From contig JAHCHE010000018.1 of the NCBI GenBank assembly GCA_026129905.1, positions 62,001 through 126,000 on the forward strand: a stretch of 64,000 bases of DNA, given 5' to 3'. Position 1 is the first letter of the stretch. Each line of letters starts with the position of its first letter. The stretch is from Bryobacteraceae bacterium. Lineage in GTDB: Bacteria; Acidobacteriota; Terriglobia; Bryobacterales; Bryobacteraceae. The translations under genes and the position numbers were made by a program. Under the pieces are notes generated by a model. The model was not told where the DNA came from. It was given only the letters and a program-made list of their open reading frames with translations, and ran no database searches. Shown piece by piece: positions 1-8,306 of this stretch.

Positions 1-2
1 TG

Positions 3-641
3 CAGGAGGGCGCCCGCGTCAACCCCGACTGGCTGACGCGATTCCTCGCGAATCCCGCCCTCAGCGAACGCGACGCGAATCGCAACGGCGTCCGAACCTA
101 CCTCCATATCCGCATGCCGACCTTCCATTTTTCGCCAAATGAAATCAGGACGCTGGTCCGATTCTTTGAGGCGCTGGCGGGACAGCCCAGTCCGCACATC
201 CCGACCAGGCTTGAACCGCTTGACGACCGCGAACGGCTGATGGCACGCGCGTTGTTCTCGTCGAAAGCCGCGCCCTGCCTGAAGTGTCACCTGGTGGGTA
301 ATCCCTCGCACGATCGCTTCGCCACGGCGCCGAACTTCCTTCAGGCCGCTGAGCGCCTCAAACCCGGTTGGACAACGCGGTGGATGATCGATCCGCAGGC
401 GATCAGCCCCGGCACGGCGATGCCCTCGGGGCTGTTCCGCCAGGACGGCGCTCATTGGGTGTTCGCCGGTCCAACGCCCGACATATTCAAAGGTTACTCG
501 CGGGATCACGTGCAGTTATTAGTGCGGTATATGTTCCAACTTACGGCCGAAGAGCAGAGGCAGCTTATACAACAGTTGCCCTCAACGGCGGAGGTCAGAC
601 AGGAGAAGCCTCTCGTGGCCATGGAGAGGAGCGGGCCGTAG
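3..641 (+). CDS. c-type cytochrome, C-terminal part (start outside window)
   Basis: The frame is open from the window edge, so only the C-terminus is seen. One heme-binding CLKCH motif lies at 276-290. The part before it (NPDWLTRFLANP ... RMPTFHFSP) looks like the tail of another cytochrome c fold, with Met-Pro as a possible axial-ligand loop, so an earlier CxxCH probably lies off the window. After the heme motif, a DPQAISPGTAMPSG stretch is the likely Met ligand region. The product is presumably a periplasmic or membrane-attached di- or multiheme cytochrome passing electrons to the oxidase encoded downstream. The gene ends 44 bases before the next one and points the same way. The exact family was not identified. 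Confidence 0.8.
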   Translation, partial: QEGARVNPDWLTRFLANPALSERDANRNGVRTYLHIRMPTFHFSPNEIRTLVRFFEALAGQPSPHIPTRLEPLDDRERLMARALFSSKAAPCLKCHLVGNPSHDRFATAPNFLQAAERLKPGWTTRWMIDPQAISPGTAMPSGLFRQDGAHWVFAGPTPDIFKGYSRDHVQLLVRYMFQLTAEEQRQLIQQLPSTAEVRQEKPLVAMERSGP

Positions 642-685
642 AACATAGCAGAGAACATCCGCAAAAGAAGGAGAGAGGGGACAAG

Positions 686-1561
686 ATGCAAAAACAAGAA
701 TGGAACCGCTGTAGAGCGCGGCGCGGGCTTCTTACATGCGCCGCCGCTTCCTTGCTTGCCTTTGGCGCCGGCTGCGGCGGCGAGCGAACCGAGCAGGCGC
801 AGGAACAGCCGGGGGCAGAAGGCGGAGCCGTATGGAAACCGACCGGTCAGGAAGGAAGCGTCACCGGCAAGATCAATTTCCAGGGACAGCCGCCCAAGTA
901 CCGGGCGATCTTGATGGATGCCGACTCGGTTTGCGCGGCGCAGCACTCCGGCCCCGTATACCCGGATTCGGTGGTCGTCAACAACAACGGCACGCTGCGC
1001 AATGTCTTCGTGTACGTCAAGAGCGGCCTGGAGGGGAAGAGCTTCGAAGTTCCGTCCGATTCGGTCGAGTTGGACCAGGAAGGCTGCATTTACAAACCGC
1101 ACGTGCTCGGCATCCAGGCTCGCCAGCAACTGAAGGTTGTCACCAGCGACAACACGACGCATAACATCCACCCCATCCCCAAGGTGAACCGGGAGTGGAA
1201 TGTCTCGCAGCCGCCCGGCGCCGATCCCATCATGCAGACTTTCAGCCGGCCCGAAACCAGCATCCCGGTGAAGTGCAATCAGCATCCCTGGATGCGCGCC
1301 TACATCCACGTGATGGGACACCCGTTCTATGCGGTGTCGGGCGACGACGGCTCGTTCAAGATCGAGGGATTGCCCGCCGGCGAGTATGAACTCGAGGCCG
1401 TGCACGAGGAATACGGCGCGACGACCCAGAAAGTGACCGTGGCCGCCAACCAGCCGTCTGCCGCGGACTTCGGCTTCAACGCCAAACAGGCCTACGGCCC
1501 GAGTTCGCTGAAAATGATGCCGGCGCTTGCGCTGTCCTGCTGCGCCCACGGTTCCGATTGA
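686..1561 (+). CDS. Lipoprotein with cupredoxin-like / carboxypeptidase regulatory-like domain
   Basis: The 291-residue product starts at the ATG after a purine-rich GGAGAGAGGGG ribosome site; a longer upstream frame has no such site and overlaps the cytochrome gene. The N-terminus has a basic region, a hydrophobic segment and a lipobox (LAFGAGC), so it is a predicted lipoprotein. The middle resembles a plastocyanin-like fold (TTHNIHP, then VKCNQHPWM, which could supply His/Cys copper ligands). The end resembles a regulatory-like beta-sandwich (DGSFKIEGLPAGEYELEA). Such proteins accompany cytochrome oxidase genes in Acidobacteriota. A copper or electron-transfer role is inference. It may be co-transcribed with ctaB, whose start is 19 bases downstream. 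Confidence 0.75.
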   Translation: MQKQEWNRCRARRGLLTCAAASLLAFGAGCGGERTEQAQEQPGAEGGAVWKPTGQEGSVTGKINFQGQPPKYRAILMDADSVCAAQHSGPVYPDSVVVNNNGTLRNVFVYVKSGLEGKSFEVPSDSVELDQEGCIYKPHVLGIQARQQLKVVTSDNTTHNIHPIPKVNREWNVSQPPGADPIMQTFSRPETSIPVKCNQHPWMRAYIHVMGHPFYAVSGDDGSFKIEGLPAGEYELEAVHEEYGATTQKVTVAANQPSAADFGFNAKQAYGPSSLKMMPALALSCCAHGSD

Positions 1562-1580
1562 GCGCCCCGGGACCCCGATC

Positions 1581-2534
1581 ATGGATCAAACCAAGCCGGT
1601 CGGAACGCTGCTCGCCTCGTCCCATGCCTCGCTGCCCGGCGGCGCGATAGGCGCCGAGACGACCTGGTTCGCTCTGAAAAGCGAAAAACTGGCCGCGTAC
1701 CTCGAACTCACCAAGCCCCGCATCACGCTGCTGATCTTCTTCGTGGCGATCGCGGGCTTCTGGATGGGGTCAAGTGGCGTTCCCGATCTGCTTCGGCTGT
1801 TTGACACGATTCTTGGTATTGGCTTACTGGCCGGCGGTATCTTCGCGCTGAACCAGTACCTCGAGAGGGACGTCGATGCGCGAATGCGCCGCACCGAGAG
1901 CCGTCCGCTCCCCACCGGCCGGATTCTCCCCGCCGAGGCGCTGTGCTTCGGAACTTCGCTAGCCGTGTTGGGGATTTTGTATCTGGGGTTGCGCGTCAAT
2001 GTCACCAGCGGCGTGCTCGCCTTCTTGACGCTGGTCAGTTACCTGTTTCTCTACACGCCCTTGAAGCGGCGGACGGCGCAGTGTACCCTGATCGGCGCGT
2101 TTCCCGGCGCCGTCCCGCCTCTGCTCGGATGGGCGGCGGCGCGCAACGAACTCACCGTCGAGGCGTGGACCCTGTTCGCCATTCTGTTCCTGTGGCAGTT
2201 CCCGCACTTTCATGCCATCGCTTGGTTGTATCGCGAGGATTATGCGCGCGGCGGCATACGCATGCTGCCGGTGATCGAGGAGGAAGGCATAATGACGGGC
2301 CGGCAAATCGTCGGCTTCACTTTCCTGCTCGTCATCGTCAGTACGGTTCCCTGGTTGCTTTCGCTCGCCGGCGCCGTGTATTTCGCGGGCGCTGTTCTGT
2401 CGAGCGCTCTGTTCTTTTATCTGGGCATTCGTATGGCCCGGTCGAAGTCGAAGTGGCAGGCGCGCCGCCTGCTGCTTGCGTCGGTCGTATATCTGCCGGC
2501 GCTGTTTTTGTTGATGGTGCTGGACAAGCAATAG
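1581..2534 (+). CDS. ctaB: Protoheme IX farnesyltransferase (heme O synthase)
   Basis: Converts heme B to heme O by adding a farnesyl group, the first step towards the heme A needed by the neighbouring oxidases. The 317-residue product is a polytopic membrane protein of the UbiA superfamily. The first Asp-rich motif is in NQYLERDVDARMRRTESRP and the second conserved loop is YREDYARGGIRMLPV; both bind the prenyl diphosphate through magnesium. The ATG at 1581 is chosen because earlier in-frame starts overlap the preceding gene and add a non-conserved leader. The family identity is very clear. No heme A synthase (ctaA) gene is visible in the window. Confidence 0.95.
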   Translation: MDQTKPVGTLLASSHASLPGGAIGAETTWFALKSEKLAAYLELTKPRITLLIFFVAIAGFWMGSSGVPDLLRLFDTILGIGLLAGGIFALNQYLERDVDARMRRTESRPLPTGRILPAEALCFGTSLAVLGILYLGLRVNVTSGVLAFLTLVSYLFLYTPLKRRTAQCTLIGAFPGAVPPLLGWAAARNELTVEAWTLFAILFLWQFPHFHAIAWLYREDYARGGIRMLPVIEEEGIMTGRQIVGFTFLLVIVSTVPWLLSLAGAVYFAGAVLSSALFFYLGIRMARSKSKWQARRLLLASVVYLPALFLLMVLDKQ

Positions 2535-2579
2535 AGCCGCGAGGCTCTCGCTGCTTGCATGTAAGGAGGGTTGGACTCA

Positions 2580-3377
2580 ATGCCGCTGGCATTGGCGTTT
2601 TTCTTCTGGGCGATGGCTCTGATCACCGTGGCCCTGTTCATCGCCCGGGTGTGGTGGTTGCCCGAACTGGCCTCGGCTCACGGCGGAGCGATCGACGACC
2701 AACTGGTGCTGACGCTCGTCCTCGCCGGCATCGTGTTCTTTCTCGCCCAGGCCGCGCTCGGCTACTTCATCTGGCGCTTTCGCGCCCGGGGCTCGGAGCG
2801 CGCGTCTTACTGGCACGAGAATCCCAAGATGGAGGTGACCTGGACGGTTGCCACGGCGATCCTGTTCATCGGTCTGGGCATCCAGGGCAACCGCGTCTGG
2901 GCCAAGTACATTCTGACGCAGGCGCCGCCCGACGCCGTGACCGTCGAGGTCACCGGCCAGCAGTTCGCCTGGAACATGCGCTACGCCGGCGCCGACGGCA
3001 AGTTTGGCCGGACCGACCCCAAGCTCATCAACGACGCCAACGCCAACTTCCTGGGCCTCGATGAGGCCGACCCCGCCGCCCATGACGACGTCCTCACGCA
3101 GAATCTGATGGCCATCCCCGTGAATCGCCCCATCGGCGTAATTCTGCGCGCCAAGGACGTGACCCACAGCTTCTATGTGCCGCAGTTGCGCGTCAAGCAG
3201 GACGCCGTGCCGGGTATGGGCATCCGCGTGACGTTCACCGCGACGAAAACAGGCGAATTCGAAATTGCCTGCGCGGAGTTGTGCGGCATGCAGCACTACA
3301 AAATGCGCGGTCGGCTGCTGGTAATGAGCGACGCCGACTACGAGAAATGGCTGAAGGACCGGGCCGCTGCGCAATAG
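2580..3377 (+). CDS. coxB: Cytochrome c oxidase subunit II (aa3 branch, no fused cytochrome)
   Basis: Receives electrons through the dinuclear CuA centre. Two N-terminal membrane helices (residues about 1-20 and 38-60) precede the periplasmic cupredoxin domain. CuA ligands are visible: His in VTHSFYVP, then C231-A-E-L-C235-G-M-Q-H239-Y-K-M242. The 265-residue protein ends shortly after this domain, so it lacks the C-terminal heme c domain found in the second subunit II at 17448. The ATG at 2580 is preferred over an in-frame TTG at 2571 because the AAGGAGG site sits about ten bases before the ATG but next to the TTG. Confidence 0.95.
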   Translation: MPLALAFFFWAMALITVALFIARVWWLPELASAHGGAIDDQLVLTLVLAGIVFFLAQAALGYFIWRFRARGSERASYWHENPKMEVTWTVATAILFIGLGIQGNRVWAKYILTQAPPDAVTVEVTGQQFAWNMRYAGADGKFGRTDPKLINDANANFLGLDEADPAAHDDVLTQNLMAIPVNRPIGVILRAKDVTHSFYVPQLRVKQDAVPGMGIRVTFTATKTGEFEIACAELCGMQHYKMRGRLLVMSDADYEKWLKDRAAAQ

Positions 3378-3402
3378 CGCCCCTGGCAACGAGGAGAACG
3401 TA

Positions 3403-5166
3403 ATGGCAGGACACGCCGCGGTAATGGAAGCTCCCACCGGCTTCATCCGCAAGTACATTTTCAGCATCGATCACAAGGTCATCGGCATTCAGTACCTGCT
3501 GCTGGCGCTGTTTGCCGTCTTCCTGGGCATGGTTCTGTCCGCATTTATGCGGCTGCGCCTGGCATGGCCCGAGGAGAAGTGGCCCCTGCTGCAGCAGATC
3601 TTCCCGCAGGGGTTCGCCGGCGGTCCGATGACGCCGGAGTTCTACCTCGCGATGATGACGATGCACGGGACGATCATGGTGTTCTTCGTCCTCACTACGG
3701 CGCCGCTATCGGGCTTCGGCAATTACTTCCTGCCGATCCAGGTCGGCGCGCGGGACATGGCCTTCCCCATCCTCAACATGCTGTCGTTCTGGATCACCTT
3801 CGTCGCCATGGCCGTCATGGTAATGGCGCTGTTCGCCACCGGGGGCGCGCCCATCGCGGGGTGGACCTCCTACGCGCCGCTCAGTGCGCTCGGCCAGGTC
3901 GCGGGTCCCGGATTGGGGGCGGGCCAGACCCTCTGGATCGTCAGCATCGCCATCTTCTGCGTCGCGTCGCTGTTGACGTCGTTGAATTTCCTCACCACGA
4001 CGCTCAACCTCCGCGCGCGCGGCATGTCTCTGTTGCGCATGCCCCTGACGGTCTGGGCCTGGTTCACCACCGCTATGCTGGCGCTGCTGGCCTTCCCGGT
4101 TCTCCTGGCCGGAGGCATCCTCCTGCTTCTGGACCGCGTGGGCGGAACCAGTTTCTTCATCCCCGGCGGACTGGTAGTGAGCGACCAGTTGATTCCGCAC
4201 CAGGGTGGATCCCCGCTGCTGTGGCAGCATCTATTCTGGTTCTTCGGTCACCCCGAGGTGTACATCGCCATTCTTCCCGGCATGGGCGTCACCTCGCACA
4301 TTCTGTCCACCTTCGCCCGCAAGCCGGTCTTCGCGTATAAGGCGATGGTTGGGGCGATCTTCGCCATCGGCTTCATCAGCTATATCGTGTGGGGCCACCA
4401 CATGTTCATGAGCGGCATGAGCCCCTTCTCCTCGATGGCCTTTTCCATCACAACGCTGGCCGTCGGCGTGCCTTCGGCCATCAAGACCTTCAACTGGCTG
4501 GCGACCCTGTGGGGTGGACAGATCCGCTTCACCTCCTCCATGTTGTACGCGCTCGGCTTCGTCTCGCTGTTTGTTTCCGGCGGAGTGACGGGAATGCTGC
4601 TGGCGCAACCCGCCGTCGACGTCGCGCTCCACGATACCTACTTCGTCGTCGCGCATTTCCACATCATCATGGGCGTCGCGGCCATCTTCGGCATCTTCGC
4701 CGGCCTCCACTTCTGGTTTCCGAAGATGTTCGGGCGGATGATGGACGAGCGGCTCGGCAAGATCCACTTCTGGATCACCATCGCCGGCGTCTACGCGATC
4801 TTTATGCCGATGCATTACCTCGGCGTCGCCGGCGCGCTCCGCCGCTATGCGCAGTTGACCGAGTTCGACTTCCTGCGGCCCATGCAGCCGCTACACCAGT
4901 TCATTACCGTAGCGGCCTTCGTCACCATCGCCGCGCAACTGATCTTCGTTTTCAACTTCTTCTACAGCATGTTCAAAGGCAAACGCGCCGGCGCCAATCC
5001 CTGGGAGGCGACGACGCTCGAGTGGATCATTCCCTCCCCTCCCCCGCATGACAACTTCGGCCCCATCGAGCCGGTGGTGAACCACGGGCCGTACGAGTAC
5101 AGCGTACCGGGCGCCGCGAAGGATCACATCATGCAGACGGCCCCCGCTGAGGAAGCGAGGCGCTGA
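3403..5166 (+). CDS. coxA: Cytochrome c oxidase subunit I, A1-type
   Basis: Catalytic subunit of a proton-pumping heme-copper oxidase, 587 residues with about 12-14 membrane helices. Ligands can be placed: H88 (MTMHGT, low-spin heme), H283 with Y287 in GHPEVY (CuB and cross-linked Tyr), H332-H333 (WGHHMF, CuB), H418 and H420 (VAHFH, high- and low-spin hemes). E285 in HPEVY is the D-channel glutamate that defines the A1 subtype. The gene is 25 bases after coxB and overlaps the next gene by one base (TGATG). The subtype contrasts with the second subunit I at 18395. Confidence 0.97.
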   Translation: MAGHAAVMEAPTGFIRKYIFSIDHKVIGIQYLLLALFAVFLGMVLSAFMRLRLAWPEEKWPLLQQIFPQGFAGGPMTPEFYLAMMTMHGTIMVFFVLTTAPLSGFGNYFLPIQVGARDMAFPILNMLSFWITFVAMAVMVMALFATGGAPIAGWTSYAPLSALGQVAGPGLGAGQTLWIVSIAIFCVASLLTSLNFLTTTLNLRARGMSLLRMPLTVWAWFTTAMLALLAFPVLLAGGILLLLDRVGGTSFFIPGGLVVSDQLIPHQGGSPLLWQHLFWFFGHPEVYIAILPGMGVTSHILSTFARKPVFAYKAMVGAIFAIGFISYIVWGHHMFMSGMSPFSSMAFSITTLAVGVPSAIKTFNWLATLWGGQIRFTSSMLYALGFVSLFVSGGVTGMLLAQPAVDVALHDTYFVVAHFHIIMGVAAIFGIFAGLHFWFPKMFGRMMDERLGKIHFWITIAGVYAIFMPMHYLGVAGALRRYAQLTEFDFLRPMQPLHQFITVAAFVTIAAQLIFVFNFFYSMFKGKRAGANPWEATTLEWIIPSPPPHDNFGPIEPVVNHGPYEYSVPGAAKDHIMQTAPAEEARR

Positions 5167-5861
5167 TGCCCGCCGCGACCATTCCGGCCACCGGCGACCT
5201 GCTCCGGCCAGGCGCTGGTGGACCAGGAGCAGGCGACGGAAGCTTCGGCGGCGATGGCGACGGCGGTCGTCGTCCATCGCCCCGCGCCCGCCAGACGCAC
5301 CGGCTTGGCATATGGCTGGGGCTGGCCAGCGTCACGATGTTGTTCCTGGGACTCACCAGCGCGTTCATCGTCCGGGAGAAACTCGGCGGCGAGTGGGCGG
5401 AGTTCGCCATGCCGCCGCTGCTCGTTGTGAACACGCTCGTCCTTCTGGCGAGCAGCGCAGCGCTGGAAAGATCGAAACGCGCCCTCGCCGGGATCGTCCC
5501 TTCCGGCGCCCGGCCTGCTGTCTCCGGCGTCGAGGTTCCGCCCGCTTACAACACGTGGCTTCTTGCGGCGGTTGCTCTTGGCTTGCTGTTTCTGGTCGGA
5601 CAGGCGGTCGCCTGGCAGCAGCTTTCGGCCCGCGGCATCTATCTGAGCACGAACCCGCACAGTTCCTTCTTCTACACGTTGACGGGCATGCACGGGCTGC
5701 ACCTTCTTGGCGGTCTGGTCGCCTTGGGCTACCTGACGGCTTGGCGCGGCCGCCTTCCCTTGCTCGCGCTGAGGCGGCGCACGGAGGCGACGGCCATCTA
5801 CTGGCACTTCATGGACGGACTGTGGGTCTATTTGCTCCTGTTGCTTTTCGTGTGGAAGTAG
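5166..5861 (+). CDS. coxC: Cytochrome c oxidase subunit III, copy 1
   Basis: 231-residue membrane protein of the heme-copper oxidase subunit III family. After a Gly/Pro-rich N-terminus of about 40 residues come five predicted helices, the size of the short five-helix forms. Family marks include GMHGLHLLGG and the closing YWHFMDGLWVYLLLLLFVW. It starts inside the coxA stop codon, indicating translational coupling. A second subunit III gene follows directly at 5892; the two are clearly divergent paralogues. Which one packs against subunit I cannot be told from sequence. Confidence 0.9.
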   Translation: MPAATIPATGDLLRPGAGGPGAGDGSFGGDGDGGRRPSPRARQTHRLGIWLGLASVTMLFLGLTSAFIVREKLGGEWAEFAMPPLLVVNTLVLLASSAALERSKRALAGIVPSGARPAVSGVEVPPAYNTWLLAAVALGLLFLVGQAVAWQQLSARGIYLSTNPHSSFFYTLTGMHGLHLLGGLVALGYLTAWRGRLPLLALRRRTEATAIYWHFMDGLWVYLLLLLFVWK

Positions 5862-5891
5862 GCGACGCAGGAAGAATAAGGAGAATATCGC

Positions 5892-6521
5892 ATGGCTGAA
5901 GCCAATGTGGGAGAACTGACCGCTACGTGGGAGGGAGGCGTTTCCCCCTACGCCGTAGGCCACAAGAAACTCGGGATGTGGTTGTTCATCCTGTCGGATT
6001 CGCTGACATTCTCGGCCTTGTTGATCGGCTACGCCTACGTCCGGATGGCGAGCGACAATTGGCCGACGCCGTTCCATCTTTGGCCGTCCGTCACTATGGC
6101 CACGCTGATGACCGTCGTCCTGCTGTCGTCCAGTCTCACCATGGTCCTGGGCGTTTCCGCCTCGCAGCGCGGCGATCGGCCGCGAGCCGTTCGATACATC
6201 CTGTTCACCATCCTGGGTGGGCTGGCGTTCATCGTGCTCCACGTCAACGAGTGGCTCGACCTCATCCACGAGGGTGTCCGCTTGTGGGAGAACCCCTGGG
6301 GCGTGCCGCTGTTCGGCGCGACGTTCTTCACGCTGACCGGCCTGCACATGTTCCACGTCGCCACCGGCCTGATCTATCTCGGCGTCGTCGCCGCCGGCGT
6401 GTCGCGCGGGCGCTTTACGCACGAGGATGTCGAGGTTAGCGGTCTCTACTGGCATTTTGTCGATCTGGTCTGGATGTTCGTTTTTCCGCTGGTCTATCTG
6501 CTGTCGATCAGCATGCAATAA
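5892..6521 (+). CDS. coxC: Cytochrome c oxidase subunit III, copy 2
   Basis: 209-residue five-helix subunit III paralogue. KKLGMWLFILSDSLTFSALL matches helix III of the family, GLHMFHVATGLIYL the His-containing helix, and YWHFVDLVWMFVFPLVYL the conserved C-terminal helix. An AAGGAGAA ribosome site precedes the ATG. It lies 30 bases after copy 1 and 30 bases before subunit IV, inside the same operon. Two adjacent subunit III genes suggest either a heterodimeric arrangement or alternative subunits. Confidence 0.92.
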   Translation: MAEANVGELTATWEGGVSPYAVGHKKLGMWLFILSDSLTFSALLIGYAYVRMASDNWPTPFHLWPSVTMATLMTVVLLSSSLTMVLGVSASQRGDRPRAVRYILFTILGGLAFIVLHVNEWLDLIHEGVRLWENPWGVPLFGATFFTLTGLHMFHVATGLIYLGVVAAGVSRGRFTHEDVEVSGLYWHFVDLVWMFVFPLVYLLSISMQ

Positions 6522-6551
6522 ACGGGAGCTTGGATTAAAAGGAGAAGGCGC

Positions 6552-6869
6552 ATGTCTGCCCATTCGGCGCATGAAGGTTCGCATAGTCACGGACGGCTAT
6601 TCGCGTGGGTTTGGATTTACCTGCTGGTTTTGACGGCCGTGGAAGTGGTGCTCGCCTATGTGCACGTGCTTCCGCCGGCCGGGATGCTGTTTCTGCTAAT
6701 GGCCCTGTCGATTGTCAAAGCGGCGTTGATTATCGCCTATTTCATGCATCTGCGTTATGAACGCATGAACCTGATCTTGAGCCTCGTACCTTCGGTGGTG
6801 GTTGTGATCGCCTTGCTGTTCGCGTTCTTCCCGGACAGTTTCCGGCTGCTGAATCTGAGGGTACACTGA
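6552..6869 (+). CDS. coxD: Cytochrome c oxidase subunit IV (prokaryotic type)
   Basis: 105-residue protein with a His-rich N-terminus (HSAHEGSHSHG) and three membrane helices, the usual size and topology of the small prokaryotic subunit IV. The central SIVKAALIIAYFMHLRYE matches the family pattern of a Lys near the middle helix and FMHLR at its end. AAAAGGAGAAGG precedes the ATG. Thought to stabilise the CuB region during assembly. It is two bases from the next gene. Confidence 0.9.
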   Translation: MSAHSAHEGSHSHGRLFAWVWIYLLVLTAVEVVLAYVHVLPPAGMLFLLMALSIVKAALIIAYFMHLRYERMNLILSLVPSVVVVIALLFAFFPDSFRLLNLRVH

Positions 6870-6871
6870 AC

Positions 6872-7099
6872 ATGCGCGCCAATCGCTTCGGCCACCTCGC
6901 GTTAGCGCTGTTCGCCTCGGCGAACGCCTTCGGCCAGTGCAGCATGTGCCGGACCGCGCTGGAATCCAATCCGGAATTCGGCGACGCCATCAACGCCGGA
7001 ATCCTGATCCTGCTCGTTCCCGCGGTGCTTCTGTTCAGCGGGGTTTACGCCATTGCCTTCCGTTATCATGATTCAGCGGAGCCTGACGATTCCGAATGA
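6872..7099 (+). CDS. Small membrane protein with CxxC motif, oxidase-operon associated
   Basis: 75 residues: a cleavable-looking signal (ALALFASANAFGQ), then CSMCRTALESNP, then one helix (AGILILLVPAVLLFSGVYAIAF) and an acidic tail. The CxxC after the predicted cleavage site would face the periplasm and could bind copper or act as a thiol pair. Its start is two bases after the subunit IV stop, so it is very probably translated with the oxidase. It resembles small uncharacterised proteins in acidobacterial oxidase clusters. Function unknown; a role in copper or heme delivery is a guess. Confidence 0.75.
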   Translation: MRANRFGHLALALFASANAFGQCSMCRTALESNPEFGDAINAGILILLVPAVLLFSGVYAIAFRYHDSAEPDDSE

Positions 7100-7124
7100 T
7101 AATTCCGCGCATGCGTGGAGAACG

Positions 7125-7430
7125 ATGGAACGAATCATCATCATTGCGCTGAGCGCGTTGATCTCGGCCGTCGCGTTGGTCGTCGCCGCCGCGGTCCTGA
7201 TCTCCGGACAAATCCAGAAGCAGGGTCTGGATGCGCTCTTCCTCATCCTGGTCTGTCTGCTGCTTGTCGCCGCTTTCCTGCCGATCCCCGTCCAGGCGTT
7301 TCGCCGTGGCGAGTTGCAGGCCGCGCTCAAGCGCGCGAAAGGCGAAGCCAAGGATAAGAAGAACGCAACGGCGACCGCCGCGCCCCAGCAAGAGCCCGTG
7401 GCGCAGCGGAAAACGGAAGAAAGCGGCTAG
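7125..7430 (+). CDS. Small two-helix membrane protein, unknown function
   Basis: 101 residues. Two hydrophobic segments (IIIIALSALISAVALVVAAA and ALFLILVCLLLVAAFLPI) are followed by a basic, Lys/Ala/Gln-rich cytoplasmic tail with likely helical character. The ATG at 7125 is used because GTGGAG lies six bases before it; upstream starts would overlap the previous gene. It sits in the oxidase operon between the CxxC protein and the HEAT protein. No family recognised. Confidence 0.65.
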   Translation: MERIIIIALSALISAVALVVAAAVLISGQIQKQGLDALFLILVCLLLVAAFLPIPVQAFRRGELQAALKRAKGEAKDKKNATATAAPQQEPVAQRKTEESG

Positions 7431-7445
7431 AAAAGGAATCGACCA

Positions 7446-8306
7446 GTGTCGCACGCGAGCAAATCAGCGAACCCCGCGCCGCATGGCGCCCGCTCCTCCG
7501 CGCGTTCAACCATTCTGCTGACCGCGCTGGCCGTTGCCTTCGTCGCCGTGCCGTTCCTTTTCTGGCAGGGAACCTGGTTCGGGCGTCCTTTGAAGTCTGA
7601 GGAAATCGACCGCTATCTTGCCGACGACAACCACCCGCGCAAGATCCAGCACGCGCTTTCGCAGATCGTAACCCGCATCTCCCGGGGCGATCCGGAAGCC
7701 CCGCGCTGGTATCCGCGCATTGTCGAACTGGCCCGGCATCCCACCACCCAGATTCGCGTGACCGCTGCCTGGGCGATGTCGCAGGACGGGCAGTCCGGCG
7801 CTTTCCACGACGTTCTCAGGCACCTTCTGCGCGATCCCGAGGTTATGGTCCGGCGAAACGCCGCCCTGTCGCTGATCCGGTTCGGAGATTCGGCGGGCCG
7901 CGAAGAACTGCTCCAGATGCTCGCTCCTTATACGGTCCGCGCTCCTGTGTCCGGACAAGCGTCGGTCCAGCTCGTCGACGGCCAGGAGATCGGGACCGGC
8001 ACGCTCCTCGCTCGCATTACCGCCTCCGATGGCAACGTCGCGGAAGTGCGCTCCCCCTTCGCGGGAAACGTGAACGCCATCTTCGCCCGGGACGGCGCCC
8101 GCGTCGAGGAAGGAGCGCCGCTGGTGGCCGTGGAAGCCGGCGAAGATCAGGTCTGGGAGGCTTTGCGTGGTCTGTATCTGATCGGACGTCCGGACGACCT
8201 TCCAGCCATCCAGCGTTACGAAGACGCCGGCGACCGTATCGGAAAACAGGCGGCGCTGACGGCGCGCTCTATACGTACTCGCGCGGAACCGACGTCCACG
8301 CGCTGA
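7446..8306 (+). CDS. HEAT-repeat protein with lipoyl/barrel-sandwich fold, membrane anchored
   Basis: 286 residues, GTG start behind an AAAAGGAA site. One N-terminal helix (residues about 22-42, ILLTALAVAFVAVPFLFW) anchors the protein. Residues about 60-160 are HEAT-like repeats (TQIRVTAAWAMSQDGQ, PEVMVRRNAALSLIRFGD). Residues about 165-240 form a barrel-sandwich domain (VRAPVSGQASVQLVDGQEIGTGTLL ... SPFAGNV ... DGARVEEGAPLVAVE) like those of biotinyl/lipoyl carriers and membrane-fusion proteins, but no obvious modifiable lysine loop is seen. As the last gene of the oxidase operon, an assembly or scaffold role is likely. Its 3' end overlaps the convergent ferredoxin gene by 38 bases. Confidence 0.75.
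   Translation: MSHASKSANPAPHGARSSARSTILLTALAVAFVAVPFLFWQGTWFGRPLKSEEIDRYLADDNHPRKIQHALSQIVTRISRGDPEAPRWYPRIVELARHPTTQIRVTAAWAMSQDGQSGAFHDVLRHLLRDPEVMVRRNAALSLIRFGDSAGREELLQMLAPYTVRAPVSGQASVQLVDGQEIGTGTLLARITASDGNVAEVRSPFAGNVNAIFARDGARVEEGAPLVAVEAGEDQVWEALRGLYLIGRPDDLPAIQRYEDAGDRIGKQAALTARSIRTRAEPTSTR

Noticed and set aside
506-1582. Long open frame on the minus strand across the lipoprotein gene
   Set aside because: It is a shadow of a high-GC gene on the other strand, has no ribosome site or domain, and the plus-strand product has a lipobox and recognisable domains.
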